DNA from: Aurantiochytrium sp. KH105
Taxonomy: Eukaryota; Sar; Bigyra; Thraustochytrida; Thraustochytriidae
Reading direction: 5' to 3'
NCBI GenBank assembly: GCA_003116975.1
Contig: BGKB01000026.1
Span: 558,001-622,000 of the forward strand
DNA: 64,000 bases
Shown piece after piece: positions 46,182 through 56,091 of this stretch. How positions within the stretch are numbered: position 1 is the first letter of the stretch; each line of letters starts with the position of its first letter. The notes beneath the pieces are model-generated. The model did no database searches, had not been told where the DNA came from, and saw nothing but the letters and a program-made list of their open reading frames with translations. Made by a program: the position numbers and the translations under genes.

Positions 46182-47366
46182 ATGGCGGAATGCGCAGTGA
46201 ACGACCTGCCTTGCGGCGCACATGGTGAGTGCACCGGCGAGCCCGTCACATGCGAGTGTCTGCACGGATGGACGAACGAAACTGGGTTCACCAGCTCCCA
46301 CGGGCAAACAGAGTACTGCTTTGCGTGGGCAGCTCTCGAGTGGAACGTCTGGTTCGTGGTCTTTCTCGTCGGCGTCCTCCATGCAGGCATCTACGCACGT
46401 GAGTCTTCAGCACGCGTGTGTGGACATCCCTCCAGGCATACACGACGAAGACCAAGGGCTAAGACATCGTGCACAAAGTCCATCATCAATATTGCATCGC
46501 ACATTTTTCTGCTCTGCGGCTCGTCGCGACTTTCCTCCCAGAGCGTAATCGCAATGCTGGGCCGAGACCCCACGCCCACCTTTCTCATCTTCAATCATAT
46601 CGCCTGCGAAAGCGCTCTCGCAATTCTCTTCCTCGTTCGTTTTGCAGAGTATTACGACCGCATGAAGCGAAGCAGACTTCATCGCATCGCGCCGCGACGC
46701 AAGCCATGCATCAATCGCTCCATTCTCACACGGGCAACGCCTCTCCCCTTTATCATTTGCAACATTCTCGCGTTTTCCTCTCTGCAAGACATCTACATGC
46801 TCAAAGTCGTGGCCATGTCTCTGCTCTGTTTGCTTGGCGCGCTGGGTATTCTCGCTCTTTACATTCTCATCATGCCTATTTTGCTCGACTTGAATGAAAT
46901 CGTCGGTACCGCCAAGCCCGCATCGCATACAGTGCAATTTGACAGGGTCTACATGCTTCACAATCGCACGCGATGGCTGCTTCTCTCCGGTCTTGCTCTG
47001 TGCCTCGTCGTCATCCTCCTTTCACTTCTTCCGCTACTTTTACCGTCTCTGCGCGCCTATATGAGCATCTTCGTCGCAATCACCATCATCCTTGGCAAGC
47101 TCCCGCGCGTCATTCTTGCGCAAAAGGACAGCGTCTTTCGGCTCAAACCCGCCAAGTCGGCACATCTTCGACTTGACCTGCAGTACATTAAACATCAACG
47201 CATCAACAAGAATCTCGACTTTTCCGAGATGGCTCGCGAGAACATTCGCGCTGTTGAGGATTACGTTCGGGTGCTTCGAAGCGGTGACTTTGGCAATTCC
47301 GATGAGCGCCATTCCACTACGGCGGACCTCCTTTCTAGCAACCTTTTGTTCTCCAACCATGAATGA
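46182..47366 (+). CDS. Seven-span membrane protein with EGF-like N-terminus
   Basis: 394 residues, function not recognised. Residues 4-46 carry six cysteines in an EGF-like spacing (C..DLPCGAHGECTG..VTCECLHGWTN...YC). Seven hydrophobic segments follow: ALEWNVWFVVFLVGVLHAGIY (about 50-70), IINIASHIFLLCGS, FLIFNHIACESALAILFLV, PLPFIICNILAFSSL, VVAMSLLCLLGALGILALYIL, WLLLSGLALCLVVILLSLL and YMSIFVAITIILGK. The loop after segment 1 is strongly basic (HTRRRPRAK). An N-outside, C-inside topology would resemble a receptor, but no GPCR motif is visible. The C-terminal 80 residues are polar. No signal peptide precedes the EGF-like part. It could also be related to EGF-containing TMEM8-type proteins, which is only a suggestion. 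Confidence 0.72.
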   Translation: MAECAVNDLPCGAHGECTGEPVTCECLHGWTNETGFTSSHGQTEYCFAWAALEWNVWFVVFLVGVLHAGIYARESSARVCGHPSRHTRRRPRAKTSCTKSIINIASHIFLLCGSSRLSSQSVIAMLGRDPTPTFLIFNHIACESALAILFLVRFAEYYDRMKRSRLHRIAPRRKPCINRSILTRATPLPFIICNILAFSSLQDIYMLKVVAMSLLCLLGALGILALYILIMPILLDLNEIVGTAKPASHTVQFDRVYMLHNRTRWLLLSGLALCLVVILLSLLPLLLPSLRAYMSIFVAITIILGKLPRVILAQKDSVFRLKPAKSAHLRLDLQYIKHQRINKNLDFSEMARENIRAVEDYVRVLRSGDFGNSDERHSTTADLLSSNLLFSNHE

Positions 47367-48303
47367 TTCGATCTTATTGACAGTGTAGTATAACCCAACA
47401 TTGCGAGCAGATTTTTTTCACAATAATTTCGAAGTGCAGGGCATCGCTCTAGCGAAAGAATGATGACCAAGGGCTCTCATCTTCGCCGATTTCTCCCTTC
47501 CGCCGGACCGTACTCGACGTATGCGTGCACGAGCCCTATTTACAACACCGCCACGCCCGAGCGCACGCGTCCAGAGTTCCCCTTGTTAGGGTCTCGCAGC
47601 AAATTCCCAACCCGCCTCCGACTCGTGTTCCGCGGCCTGCCTCTCCTGCGGCCAGCTGCTGCAGCTGCTGCTGCTCCCACTGCGGCCATCGGATCCCACT
47701 GCGGCCAGTGGAACGACGCGCGGCTCGGGTTGTGCGCGCCTCTTCGAGTCGGTTCGTGCGCACACCCTCTTTTGCTCTGCTCTGCTCTGCTCCCCGGCCA
47801 GAACGAGTGCCCCGCCCTGCACGTGCACACGCACCCCACCTGCTGCACACGGCCGCCGGCCTGGCCTCCGCGACCCCGACGCAGGCGCGCTCCGCAGCCG
47901 TGCCGCGCGAGGCCGGTCTCCGTCTCCGTCGTCCTCTCCGCGCAGTCGAGGCCTGGCCTGGCCAGGTCAGGCCGGGCGAGGCGAGGCGAGGCGAGGCGAG
48001 TCCTGGCACTCACATGTCAGGCATGCTGCAAACGCTCTCTCGCTCTCTCCCTCCCTCCCTCGCACACCGCGGCGTCCTAGGGGTTTGCGCTAGCGGGCCT
48101 AGCCGCACGAGTCCAGTATCGTGAAAAGGACGAGGCCCTGTAGAAGGCCTATCTGTGACGTATCGACGCGGGCAGTGGTTGACTGGGATTTAGTATGCGG
48201 GAAGCGCGCACGTTCACGCGCTCGGCAGCGCGTGCAGCGGCGAGGAGCGAGCCGCGGCTGGAGAGGGCAAAGCGCGAACGGCGGCGGGCGCAGCGCCGCA
48301 GAG
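47367..48303. other. Intergenic region with GGCGA and CTCTG tracts
   Basis: 937 bp upstream of the myosin-like gene. It contains CTCTG units (47771-47794), GGCGA units (47974-48000) and a CTCC/CTCT tract (48035-48062). The myosin-like frame stays open upstream to 48121 but starts there with GTG. No other gene is supported. Confidence 0.5.
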
Positions 48304-51300
48304 ATGGCGACCGGCACGGGAGGCGCCGCGGAGGAGGAGGCGGCGGCGGCGGCGGAGAAGGAGGTGGTCGCGGCGGAGGCGGCCCCGGAGAAGACGCCGC
48401 GATGGTGGAGGTTGTCGCGCGAGTACGTGGACAGACGCAGGGAGGACCATACCTACGAGGTGTTCACGAGAGGGACGCTCGTGTGGATCCCGGACAAGAC
48501 GCTCCTGTGGACGCCCGCCAAGGTCCGCGAGACGTTCACCAGCGACGACGAGGCGGGGCGTGTGAAAACGCGCCGCAATGGAAGGACAAGGTATGTCACC
48601 CTCAGCGCCTCTGCCATCGCCAAGGTCGTCCGCATGGGCAAGGAGAGTCTGCAATGTCTCGGACACATGTCCGTGGACTTTAGAGACCTGTCCACGCCCG
48701 CTCTTTTCCACAACTTGCGCCTTCGCTACGATCGCGGCTTTCACTTCATGTCCCTCGGGCCCAACGTGCTCGTTTTTCTCAACTTCAAATACGAGACAGA
48801 CGTTCTCTCACTGGCAACTCTCTCAGATCTTCCCGACGAAGACGACGACGACGAGGATAGCGCGGCGACTGAAGATGCTTCAGACGAGACGAGCTCGTTT
48901 GGCAGTGGCTTGGGCGAACTCTCTGAACTCTGCGCCGAGTCCTTCACCTCTCTCGTCGACCGCGCGTACAGACATCTCTGGACCTCCAAAGGTCTAAGGT
49001 CGCAGACTATCGTCGTGCACGGTCTCCTCGAGGCAGGAAAGCGTGATGTCGCCAAGTTCATTCTGCTCCGTGTGATTCAGCTTGCCCAGCCGAAGGATGC
49101 CATGTGGTGGCGAAAACTCCAGGCTGCCGATAGGATCCTCCATGCCTTTGGTGGCGAGGAGTTCATCCGCTGGACAGATATCAAAATCCTCTTTACAAAG
49201 GCCAAAACTTCGCGCGGGCGCTTCTTTGGGGGCTGGGGCCGCAGACGGACCCGCACAAAGGCCGACGAAACCAGCGATACCGACGCCAACCTCCTTGGCG
49301 CCGTTTACAATGCATTTGGCTTTAGTTCCGGCTCCATCACAGACCGCGGAGCCGAGTCCTTTCCTGCGTTCGGCATGCTCGATGATGAAACGACGCGAGA
49401 ACCCATCAGGGAGGCTATGGCCACGCTCGGCATGTCTGATGCTGCGCAAGACGGTGTGGAGGCTTGCCTCCGAGGCATCCTCGAAATTCGAAGCCTCAAG
49501 TTCTCGGCAGATGTGAGGGATGACATTGGCGACGGGGATAGCGTGAAGAGCAGCTCTGACGACCCCTCGACTATTCTCGGTGTGTCTCTGCGCGAGATGC
49601 ACCGCGCCCTCAACGAGAAGACCTTGGTCATCAAGGGCGAAACCTTTCGCAAAGCACGTCCTCTCAAGGACAAGTATGCTGTGCGCGATGGAATCGCCCG
49701 CGTCGTCTATCATCAGCTCTTTGCTTATCTGTTGGCGCTCCTCAACAAGGAGGTTGCCGTGGCCGACAAGGACCTCGACGCAGAAAAGATCGCCATCGAG
49801 CAACGCGACGCAAGCCAGGGCCAGCAAACCGCTGCCATGGCATTCTCCACGACACACAAGGTCTCGAAAAGCAACAAAGGACTTGGTAACGTTGGTGTCA
49901 TTGGTGTACTGGAGAATGGCACCATGCAAGCTGACCAGACCTCGCTCGAGGAACTTCTAAAGAACTATCGTCTCGAGGCCTTTCACGCCTACTTTTCCAA
50001 GCAAGTGGCTCAGGCAACGGCAGATGGTCTCAAGCTTGAAGGTCTCGAGGTCGAGGTCCCTCAAGCGTACAACACAGGTTGCCTTGAGCTCCTCATGAGT
50101 TCCGCCTCGCCGACAAGTCGCGCCAACTTTCTGGCCTATCCCTCGGGCGGGAGCCGCGCCCAGGATCTCATGCACAGGCTTTCGATTCGGGGCCGCCTTT
50201 CCGTCAGCCGGAACGCCGCTCAGCGGACTTCCATCAAGCGCTACTCCACTCGTCGTGTGTCGACCAAGCGCACCTCTGTTCGGCGCGGTTTCCCCAATCG
50301 CAGCTCCGTGAGCCGAAGGAAGAGGTCTGCGGAGAGCTCTTTTACATCGCGAGCCAATGGCTCGTATTCATCGCGCGCAAATGGCTCATACGCCTCGCGT
50401 AGGACGGGCGTCTCCTCGCTGGGAATCATTCAGCTCATCGAGGAAGAAGTTATTGCTCCCGGCAGCAGCGACCGCGGTCTTGGAAACAAAATCGCGCGCC
50501 TTCGGCCGGGCCACAAGCGCTATCTCGTGGATGCGCACCCGCTAGATTTCCAAATCCGACATTACAAAGGCGTCGTCTCCTATTCCATCGAGGGTTTTCT
50601 TGAGCGCATCAGGTCCAATCGGATCCCGAGCGACGTCTACGACCTGCTTCGCGAGTGCTCAGATATTGACGTCTTGCGCGAAGCGCTTAGCATTCATAGC
50701 GGGCCCGCCGAGGACATTGATCAGGCCGAGGAGTTCGAGATGAGATCTGCATCGGCAAAGTCCAATGAAGGAATTGAAGACCGACACCAGGGTCACGTCG
50801 AATCCGCGCAGACACTCCAGCGCGAGGTGAGTCGAGCGATTGGCATCCTCGAGCGCACGGAAGTCTATCATATTGCCTGCGTGGGCACAAACGCAGCCTG
50901 CAAAGCAGGTAGGGACTTCGATGTCCGCTATGTCTCATCCCAAACGCAACGCATGGGCATTATCAGGCTGATCACACGCAACGTCTACGCCGGTTTGCGC
51001 GGCAAGGGCATTCCATTTCAAGAGTTCCTTCTTCGCTATGCTCCTTGCGTGCGGCCTGACATTATGGGCCCCATTCCAAAGTCTTCAGGACCGATTACGG
51101 ACATGATGTGCCAGCTCTTCAAGTTGAACGGCGTCATCCGTGGGTCGTACGCGACAAGCCCAGCCACCGGCGCAGTCTTCGTCAACGCTCAGTCCCACTA
51201 TTCCCTCGAGACTCTCGTCTCTCTTTCCAAGGACGATGCTGCACTTATTTTATCGTCCTGGGCTCGACGTGTTTTGGCGCGCTTTGAGTTCATTCGCCGT

Positions 51301-52023
51301 ATGCATCTGCACATCAAACGCACTCTTGTCAAGGGCATGGACGAACCTTCGAGTGAGCTCATGGAAAATGGCATCGCGCTCGCTAGAAAATGGAAGCTTC
51401 GTGATAACATTGTGGAACTTGCTCGCCAACGGCTTTTGCGCGTGGAAAAGGAGGACGAGTTACTGGCGAGCCTTACCGACGCTCTTGCCAAAGAGGATGG
51501 TTTGTCTGTCTACACGCTCATGCAAGAGTGCCTGCGTATTGGTATGACCGCAAATGACTTTCCTGAAGTGGCCCAGGCGCTCGCCATGCTCGATAATGTC
51601 AACCACTACACGGTGACCGCCGAGGACATGGCCGAGATGAACCGTCGTTTCGCCGAGGTTGCCCTCGAGCTTCGTCTCATCATGAATGACCCGACGCTAT
51701 TGCTTCATGAAGACACCATCAGCGATGCGGCCCTTAGTTCTGACGAGGAGCGCGTCAACGAGTCGAGCGAGGACGAGTACGAGGTCGACGATACTGCAAG
51801 CGAGAGCTCTGAGGAGTTCATTATTGTCAATGACTCCAGCGCTGACGAGTACGAGGATGTCGGAGATTATGAATATGATGACGAAACAAGCGACGAGGAG
51901 GAAGATGACCTTGACGAAGACCAGCTGGACGACCAAGACGGATACGATGGCGACTTTTTCGACGATGATCTCGAGGAAGAAAGCGAAGTCGGGGCCGAAG
52001 TGAATGGAGCATCAGTCATTTGA
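48304..52023 (+). CDS. Divergent myosin-head-like protein with decayed nucleotide site
   Basis: 1239 residues. A myosin motor layout can be followed end to end. It has TRGTLVWIPDKTLLWTPAKV at the N-terminus (SH3-like entry), NLRLRYDRGFHF..LGPNVLVFLN before the P-loop, RDGIARVVYHQLFAYLLALLN in the upper 50K part, EEEVIAPGS in the lower 50K part, HYKGVVSYSIEGFLER at 753, YHIACVGTN near 855 (myosin FIRCIKPN), and RMGIIRLI..GLRGKGIPFQEFLLRYAP in the converter. The nucleotide elements are gone. The P-loop is GLLEAGKRD (240-248) instead of GESGAGKTE, switch I has no NxNSSRFGK, and switch II is VLENGT instead of DIxGFE. A basic Arg/Ser loop spans about 620-690, one IQ-like helix follows near 1000, and the last 85 residues are very acidic. 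It is probably an ATPase-dead actin or cargo scaffold (inference). Confidence 0.75.
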   Translation: MATGTGGAAEEEAAAAAEKEVVAAEAAPEKTPRWWRLSREYVDRRREDHTYEVFTRGTLVWIPDKTLLWTPAKVRETFTSDDEAGRVKTRRNGRTRYVTLSASAIAKVVRMGKESLQCLGHMSVDFRDLSTPALFHNLRLRYDRGFHFMSLGPNVLVFLNFKYETDVLSLATLSDLPDEDDDDEDSAATEDASDETSSFGSGLGELSELCAESFTSLVDRAYRHLWTSKGLRSQTIVVHGLLEAGKRDVAKFILLRVIQLAQPKDAMWWRKLQAADRILHAFGGEEFIRWTDIKILFTKAKTSRGRFFGGWGRRRTRTKADETSDTDANLLGAVYNAFGFSSGSITDRGAESFPAFGMLDDETTREPIREAMATLGMSDAAQDGVEACLRGILEIRSLKFSADVRDDIGDGDSVKSSSDDPSTILGVSLREMHRALNEKTLVIKGETFRKARPLKDKYAVRDGIARVVYHQLFAYLLALLNKEVAVADKDLDAEKIAIEQRDASQGQQTAAMAFSTTHKVSKSNKGLGNVGVIGVLENGTMQADQTSLEELLKNYRLEAFHAYFSKQVAQATADGLKLEGLEVEVPQAYNTGCLELLMSSASPTSRANFLAYPSGGSRAQDLMHRLSIRGRLSVSRNAAQRTSIKRYSTRRVSTKRTSVRRGFPNRSSVSRRKRSAESSFTSRANGSYSSRANGSYASRRTGVSSLGIIQLIEEEVIAPGSSDRGLGNKIARLRPGHKRYLVDAHPLDFQIRHYKGVVSYSIEGFLERIRSNRIPSDVYDLLRECSDIDVLREALSIHSGPAEDIDQAEEFEMRSASAKSNEGIEDRHQGHVESAQTLQREVSRAIGILERTEVYHIACVGTNAACKAGRDFDVRYVSSQTQRMGIIRLITRNVYAGLRGKGIPFQEFLLRYAPCVRPDIMGPIPKSSGPITDMMCQLFKLNGVIRGSYATSPATGAVFVNAQSHYSLETLVSLSKDDAALILSSWARRVLARFEFIRRMHLHIKRTLVKGMDEPSSELMENGIALARKWKLRDNIVELARQRLLRVEKEDELLASLTDALAKEDGLSVYTLMQECLRIGMTANDFPEVAQALAMLDNVNHYTVTAEDMAEMNRRFAEVALELRLIMNDPTLLLHEDTISDAALSSDEERVNESSEDEYEVDDTASESSEEFIIVNDSSADEYEDVGDYEYDDETSDEEEDDLDEDQLDDQDGYDGDFFDDDLEEESEVGAEVNGASVI

Positions 52024-52586
52024 ATCGAAGAAGGCATTGACCATCAAGTGAACACGAGTGTGGATGGAAGGAATCCTCTCCACTCCCTGTTCCCTCTTCT
52101 CCCCTCTTGGATCTCCTGTCTCTGATGATAGAACGAACATGCAAAAGATTGACAATAATAAATAGTCTTTACTACGTCAGACTTTTCTTGAGCCAAGTCG
52201 CCATTCGTTTGAATGACATCCAAAGGGTTGAGGTTGACATGACAAGACGAGAGGACACAAAACTTTTGTTTGTCAGACAGCGAGAGAGCAGTGGAAGGAA
52301 GACTACGTTGAATTGAAAAAGATTGATTTTGTTTTGTGCAATTGTGCAATTCCTCAGCAAGACGCAGCAGTGATCTTTTGTTTTGCTTGGAGCATGTATT
52401 TATTCGGACACGGGGGGATCGATCAGAAAAGGGGAAATGAAGCGAAGACGAATTGTGAAGAAGAGTCGTTCGTGGGAGAGAAAGTAGAGAGAGCATCTTG
52501 CCATGCCATTCAGTCATATCGTTTGGTCGGGTTCGTTTACTGCAGACGACGTCACCTACAGCATGCGAACCGATCATTCGTTTCGC
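52024..52586. other. Convergent 3' intergenic region
   Basis: 563 bp between the myosin-like and RNR stops, noticeably AT-richer than neighbouring DNA. It should hold both 3' UTRs. No gene is seen. Confidence 0.55.
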
Positions 52587-55037
52587 TTAGCTGCCGCACA
52601 TGAGGCACTCCTCTTCCTCCTCCTGAGCAGCGGCGTCCTGGTTCTGAGCAGAACTACCGGCGCGCGACAGCGCAAGGGCATCCTGGTCAATGGTAAACTG
52701 AATGGGATCCGCCTTGGGCCGCGTACGCAGGTAGTAGAGACCCGTCTTGAGGCCGCGCTTCCACGAGTAAAAGTGGCACGAAGTGAGCTTGCCAACGTTG
52801 GCCTCGGCCATGTAAATGTTGAGCGACTGCGACTGGTCAATAAAGGCACCGCGGTCGGCCGCAAGGTCAATGAGGCAACGCTGCTTGATCTCCCACACCG
52901 TCTTGTAAAGTGCCTTGAGGTCATCCGGAATTACGGAGATGTTCTGCACCGAACCGCGATCGGCCATGATGTGGTTGCGGATCTCAGGCGTCCAGAGGCC
53001 GCGCGAAATGAGGTCCTTGACCAGGTGCGCGTTAACGACATTGAACTCGCCGGCGAGAACGCGGCGCGAGTACATGTTGCTGGTAAAGGGCTCGAAGGCC
53101 TCGCAGTTTCCGAGAATCTGCGAAGTTGAGGCCGTGGGCATGGGCGCAACGAGGAGCGAGTTGCGCACGCCATGCTGCATGACATCCTGGCGAAGAGTCT
53201 CCCAGTCCCAGCCAAGCTCCGGGTTCGGCTTCTCGTTCCAGAGATCAAACTGGAACTTGCCCTCGCTCATGGGCGAGCCCGGAAAGGTCTTGTAGTGGCC
53301 CTCCTCCTTGGCCAGCTCGCACGAGGCGGTGCAGGCGCCAAAGTAAATGGTCTCGAAGATATCACGGTTCAATTTGCGCGCCTCCGGGCTCTCAAACGGG
53401 TAGCGAAGCTCCATGAGAGCGTTGGCGAGGCCCTGTACACCAATGCCGACAGGGCGGTGGCGCATGTTGCTGCGCTCGGCCTCCTCAACGGGGTAAAAGT
53501 TGCCGTCAATGACGCGGTTCAGGTTCTTCGTCACGACCTTGGTGACATCATAGAGGCCCTGAAAGTCGTAGGTGCCCTCTTCGATGTTGACGAACTTGCG
53601 AAGGTTGATCGAGGCCAGGTTGCAAACAGCGACCTCATCCGGGGCAGTGTACTCGATGATCTCCGTGCAGAGGTTCGAGGACTTGATGATGCCAAGGTTC
53701 TTCTGGTTCGACTTGCGGTTGCATGCGTCCTTGAAAAGCATAAAGGGCACACCCGTCTCGATCTGGCAGCTGAGAATCTGGTACCAGAGGTCCTGGGCGC
53801 GCATCGTCTTGCGACCGCGACCCTCCTTCTCGTAGCGCTCGTAGAGCTCCTTGAACTCGTCGCCGTAGACGTCCGAGAGTCCCTTGGCCTCGTTGGGGCA
53901 AAAGAGCGTCCAGGTGCTGTTGGCCTCGACGCGCTCCATGAAAAGGTCAGGGACCCAGAGCGCGTAAAAGAGGTCGCGCGCGCGGTTCTCCTCCTTACCG
54001 TGGTTCTTGCGGAGCTCAATAAAGTCCTCAACGTCGGCGTGCCAAGGCTCAAGGTACATGGCAAAGGAGCCCTTGCGCTTGCCGCCGCCCTGGTCCACGT
54101 AGCGGGCCGTGTCGTTGAAGACGCGCAGCATGGGCACGATGCCGTTGGACTTGCCGTTGGTGCCGGCCACGTAGCTTCCCGAGGCGCGAATGTTGTGGAT
54201 GTTGACACCAATGCCGCCGGCGTACTTGGAGATGCGCGCGCACGTCTCGAGCGTCTGGAAGATACCCTCAATCGAGTCGTCCTTCATGTGCACGAGGAAG
54301 CAGCTCGACATCTGCGGGCGCGGGGTACCGGCGTTGAAGAGCGTGGGCGTGGCGTGCGTAAAGAACTTTTGCGACATCATGTTGTAGGTCTCAATGGCAC
54401 GGTCAATGTCTTCCTTGTGGATACCCACAGAGACACGCATGAGCATCTGCTGGGGGCGCTCGGCGATCTTGTCGTTGACCTTGAGCAGGTACGAGCGCTC
54501 GAGCGTCTTGAAGCCAAAGTAGTCGTACTCGAAGTCGCGCTCGTACTTGACGGCGGCGTCGAGACGCTCCTTGTTGGCCATGATGATCTGGTACACGTCT
54601 TCGGCGATAAGAGGGGCCTTCTCGCCGTTGCGGGGGTGAATGTGGTTACGAAGCAGGGAGGCTGTTTCGGAGAACGAGTCGCACGTGCTCTTGTGCAGGT
54701 TGCTCACGGCGATGCGGGCCGCGAGGATGCTAAAGTCGGGGTGGCGCGTCGAGGCGTACGCTGCCGTCTCGGCGGCGAGCACATCGAGTTCCTTGGTGGT
54801 GACGCCAGAGTAGACGCCCTGAACCACCTTTTGCGCCACCTGGACAGGGTCGCAGTACTGCTTGTCGAGGCCGTAGCACAGCTTGCGGATGCGCGAGGTG
54901 ATCTTGTCGAACTTGACCTCTTCCCTCTCGCCGTTGCGCTTCACCACAAACATCATGCCTTCCTCGTCCTTCTTGGCAGCCTCGCCCTTGGCCTCGAGGG
55001 CGGGCGTGGCCACCTTGGTCTCGACCTCGGCGGGCAT
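52587..55037 (-). CDS. RNR1: Ribonucleoside-diphosphate reductase large subunit
   Basis: 816 residues, normal for eukaryotic class Ia R1. It reduces ribonucleoside diphosphates to dNDPs in the cytosol together with the R2 subunit (not in this window). The N-terminal ATP-cone (about 28-115, [19 protein letters not shown]) controls overall activity. The barrel contains the catalytic N455-L-C457-T-E459 triad (thiyl radical cysteine) and partner cysteines in PQMSSCFLV and [11 protein letters not shown]. The flexible C-terminal tail ends in C811-L-M-C814, the redox-shuttle pair. All key residues are present. Codon use is strongly GC-biased and even, as in a highly expressed gene. Its promoter side has a CTCTG tract. 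Confidence 0.97.
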   Translation of the reverse strand: MPAEVETKVATPALEAKGEAAKKDEEGMMFVVKRNGEREEVKFDKITSRIRKLCYGLDKQYCDPVQVAQKVVQGVYSGVTTKELDVLAAETAAYASTRHPDFSILAARIAVSNLHKSTCDSFSETASLLRNHIHPRNGEKAPLIAEDVYQIIMANKERLDAAVKYERDFEYDYFGFKTLERSYLLKVNDKIAERPQQMLMRVSVGIHKEDIDRAIETYNMMSQKFFTHATPTLFNAGTPRPQMSSCFLVHMKDDSIEGIFQTLETCARISKYAGGIGVNIHNIRASGSYVAGTNGKSNGIVPMLRVFNDTARYVDQGGGKRKGSFAMYLEPWHADVEDFIELRKNHGKEENRARDLFYALWVPDLFMERVEANSTWTLFCPNEAKGLSDVYGDEFKELYERYEKEGRGRKTMRAQDLWYQILSCQIETGVPFMLFKDACNRKSNQKNLGIIKSSNLCTEIIEYTAPDEVAVCNLASINLRKFVNIEEGTYDFQGLYDVTKVVTKNLNRVIDGNFYPVEEAERSNMRHRPVGIGVQGLANALMELRYPFESPEARKLNRDIFETIYFGACTASCELAKEEGHYKTFPGSPMSEGKFQFDLWNEKPNPELGWDWETLRQDVMQHGVRNSLLVAPMPTASTSQILGNCEAFEPFTSNMYSRRVLAGEFNVVNAHLVKDLISRGLWTPEIRNHIMADRGSVQNISVIPDDLKALYKTVWEIKQRCLIDLAADRGAFIDQSQSLNIYMAEANVGKLTSCHFYSWKRGLKTGLYYLRTRPKADPIQFTIDQDALALSRAGSSAQNQDAAAQEEEEECLMCGS

Positions 55038-56091
55038 CTTGTCTCGTCTTGGGTCTTGGGTCTTGGTGTCTGTCCTTGCTTGCTGCGCTCGCCTGAGCGC
55101 TCGAACGCCGCGACGTGGCCGGCTGTTCGAGGCTGTCTGCTCTGCTCTGCTCTGCTCTCTCGCAAGCCGCCGCGCGCTTGCTCTCGTTTCGGGTTTGCTC
55201 GCGCCGCGTTTGGTTTTGCTGCGCTTTGGCCTTCGCCGCCGAGTCTAACGACCGCCAATCTAACCACCTAACCACCACCTAACCGTCACCTCTCTTCCAG
55301 CCCAGCCCGGCCAAGACGAGCTACTTCAAGCCAAGTCGGGCTCGCTCGCCGAGGCTGTGACCCAGCACGGCGTGGGATGGCGTTCCTCGCGTCAGCCTCT
55401 GCCCCGCGCGGCGACGTCCGGGTGAGGCGATCGCAGCGATCGATCGATCGATCGATCGATCGATCGGTCAATCATTCCATTCAATCGATCGATAAAAAAA
55501 TCGGGCGATCATCTGCGGCCTCCGAGAGCGGTGGTGGTTAGGTGGTGGTTGGACGCCCCGGTTAGGTCCCGGTTAGGTTGCAAAGGCTACCGCCTTAAAC
55601 TTGTTACCGGTCTATTATGTCCCCGGCTTTCATCTCGATACAAACCCCATTGATCGCAGCGACGCGTCCGCGCTCCATATAGGCCGGCGGTTATTCAAGC
55701 GGATCTAGGAGGGACCGCGGCGTCGGGCCCGCCTTAAAGGTCACTTAAGGTGCCAGGCCCGCGCGTTAAGGTGGCCGCGCGGAATCGGTTTTGCAAATGC
55801 GAGAGGCGCGTGAGCCTTGGCGCAAGGAGGCGGGAAAGCGGGCGAGCAAACCACCCAAGCCCGGCGAGCGCCGCAAAACTGGTTTTTTCCGTGGCCAAGG
55901 CCGCGAGGAAGGCGACAAGGAGCACGAGAGAGCTCGAGGGTTTTCCGACGTGGACCACCTCGACGAACACTGAGCCTGCTTCGTTGACGCCAAGCGCATA
56001 TCCCGAGTTCCAGAGTCCCAGTTCTGGAGCAAGGACAAGGCCGAGAAGAAGAAGAAGAAGAAGAAGCAGAAGGAAGAAAAGGAAAAGCGAA
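55038..56091. other. Divergent promoter region between RNR1 and FHA gene
   Basis: 1054 bp. It has TCTGC pentamers (55135-55160), an uninterrupted GATC tract (about 55438-55466), several GGTTAGGT elements (55535-55580) and GAA repeats just before the FHA ATG (56043-56067). A frame is open from 55750 into the FHA gene but lacks an ATG. An E2F-like or cell-cycle site could be expected for RNR but none is clear. Confidence 0.5.
55438..55466 (+). repeat. GATC tetranucleotide tract
   Basis: About seven perfect CGAT units, self-complementary, so able to form a hairpin. Confidence 0.85.

Noticed and set aside
46399..46437. GTGAGT...CCTCCAG as a possible short intron in the seven-span gene
   Set aside because: It would be under 40 bp, much shorter than the well-supported LCB2 introns, and the frame is open through it.
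53172..55271. 699-codon plus-strand frame antisense to RNR1
   Set aside because: A classic shadow frame: the strong third-position GC bias of RNR1 removes stops on the opposite strand. RNR1 itself is unambiguous.
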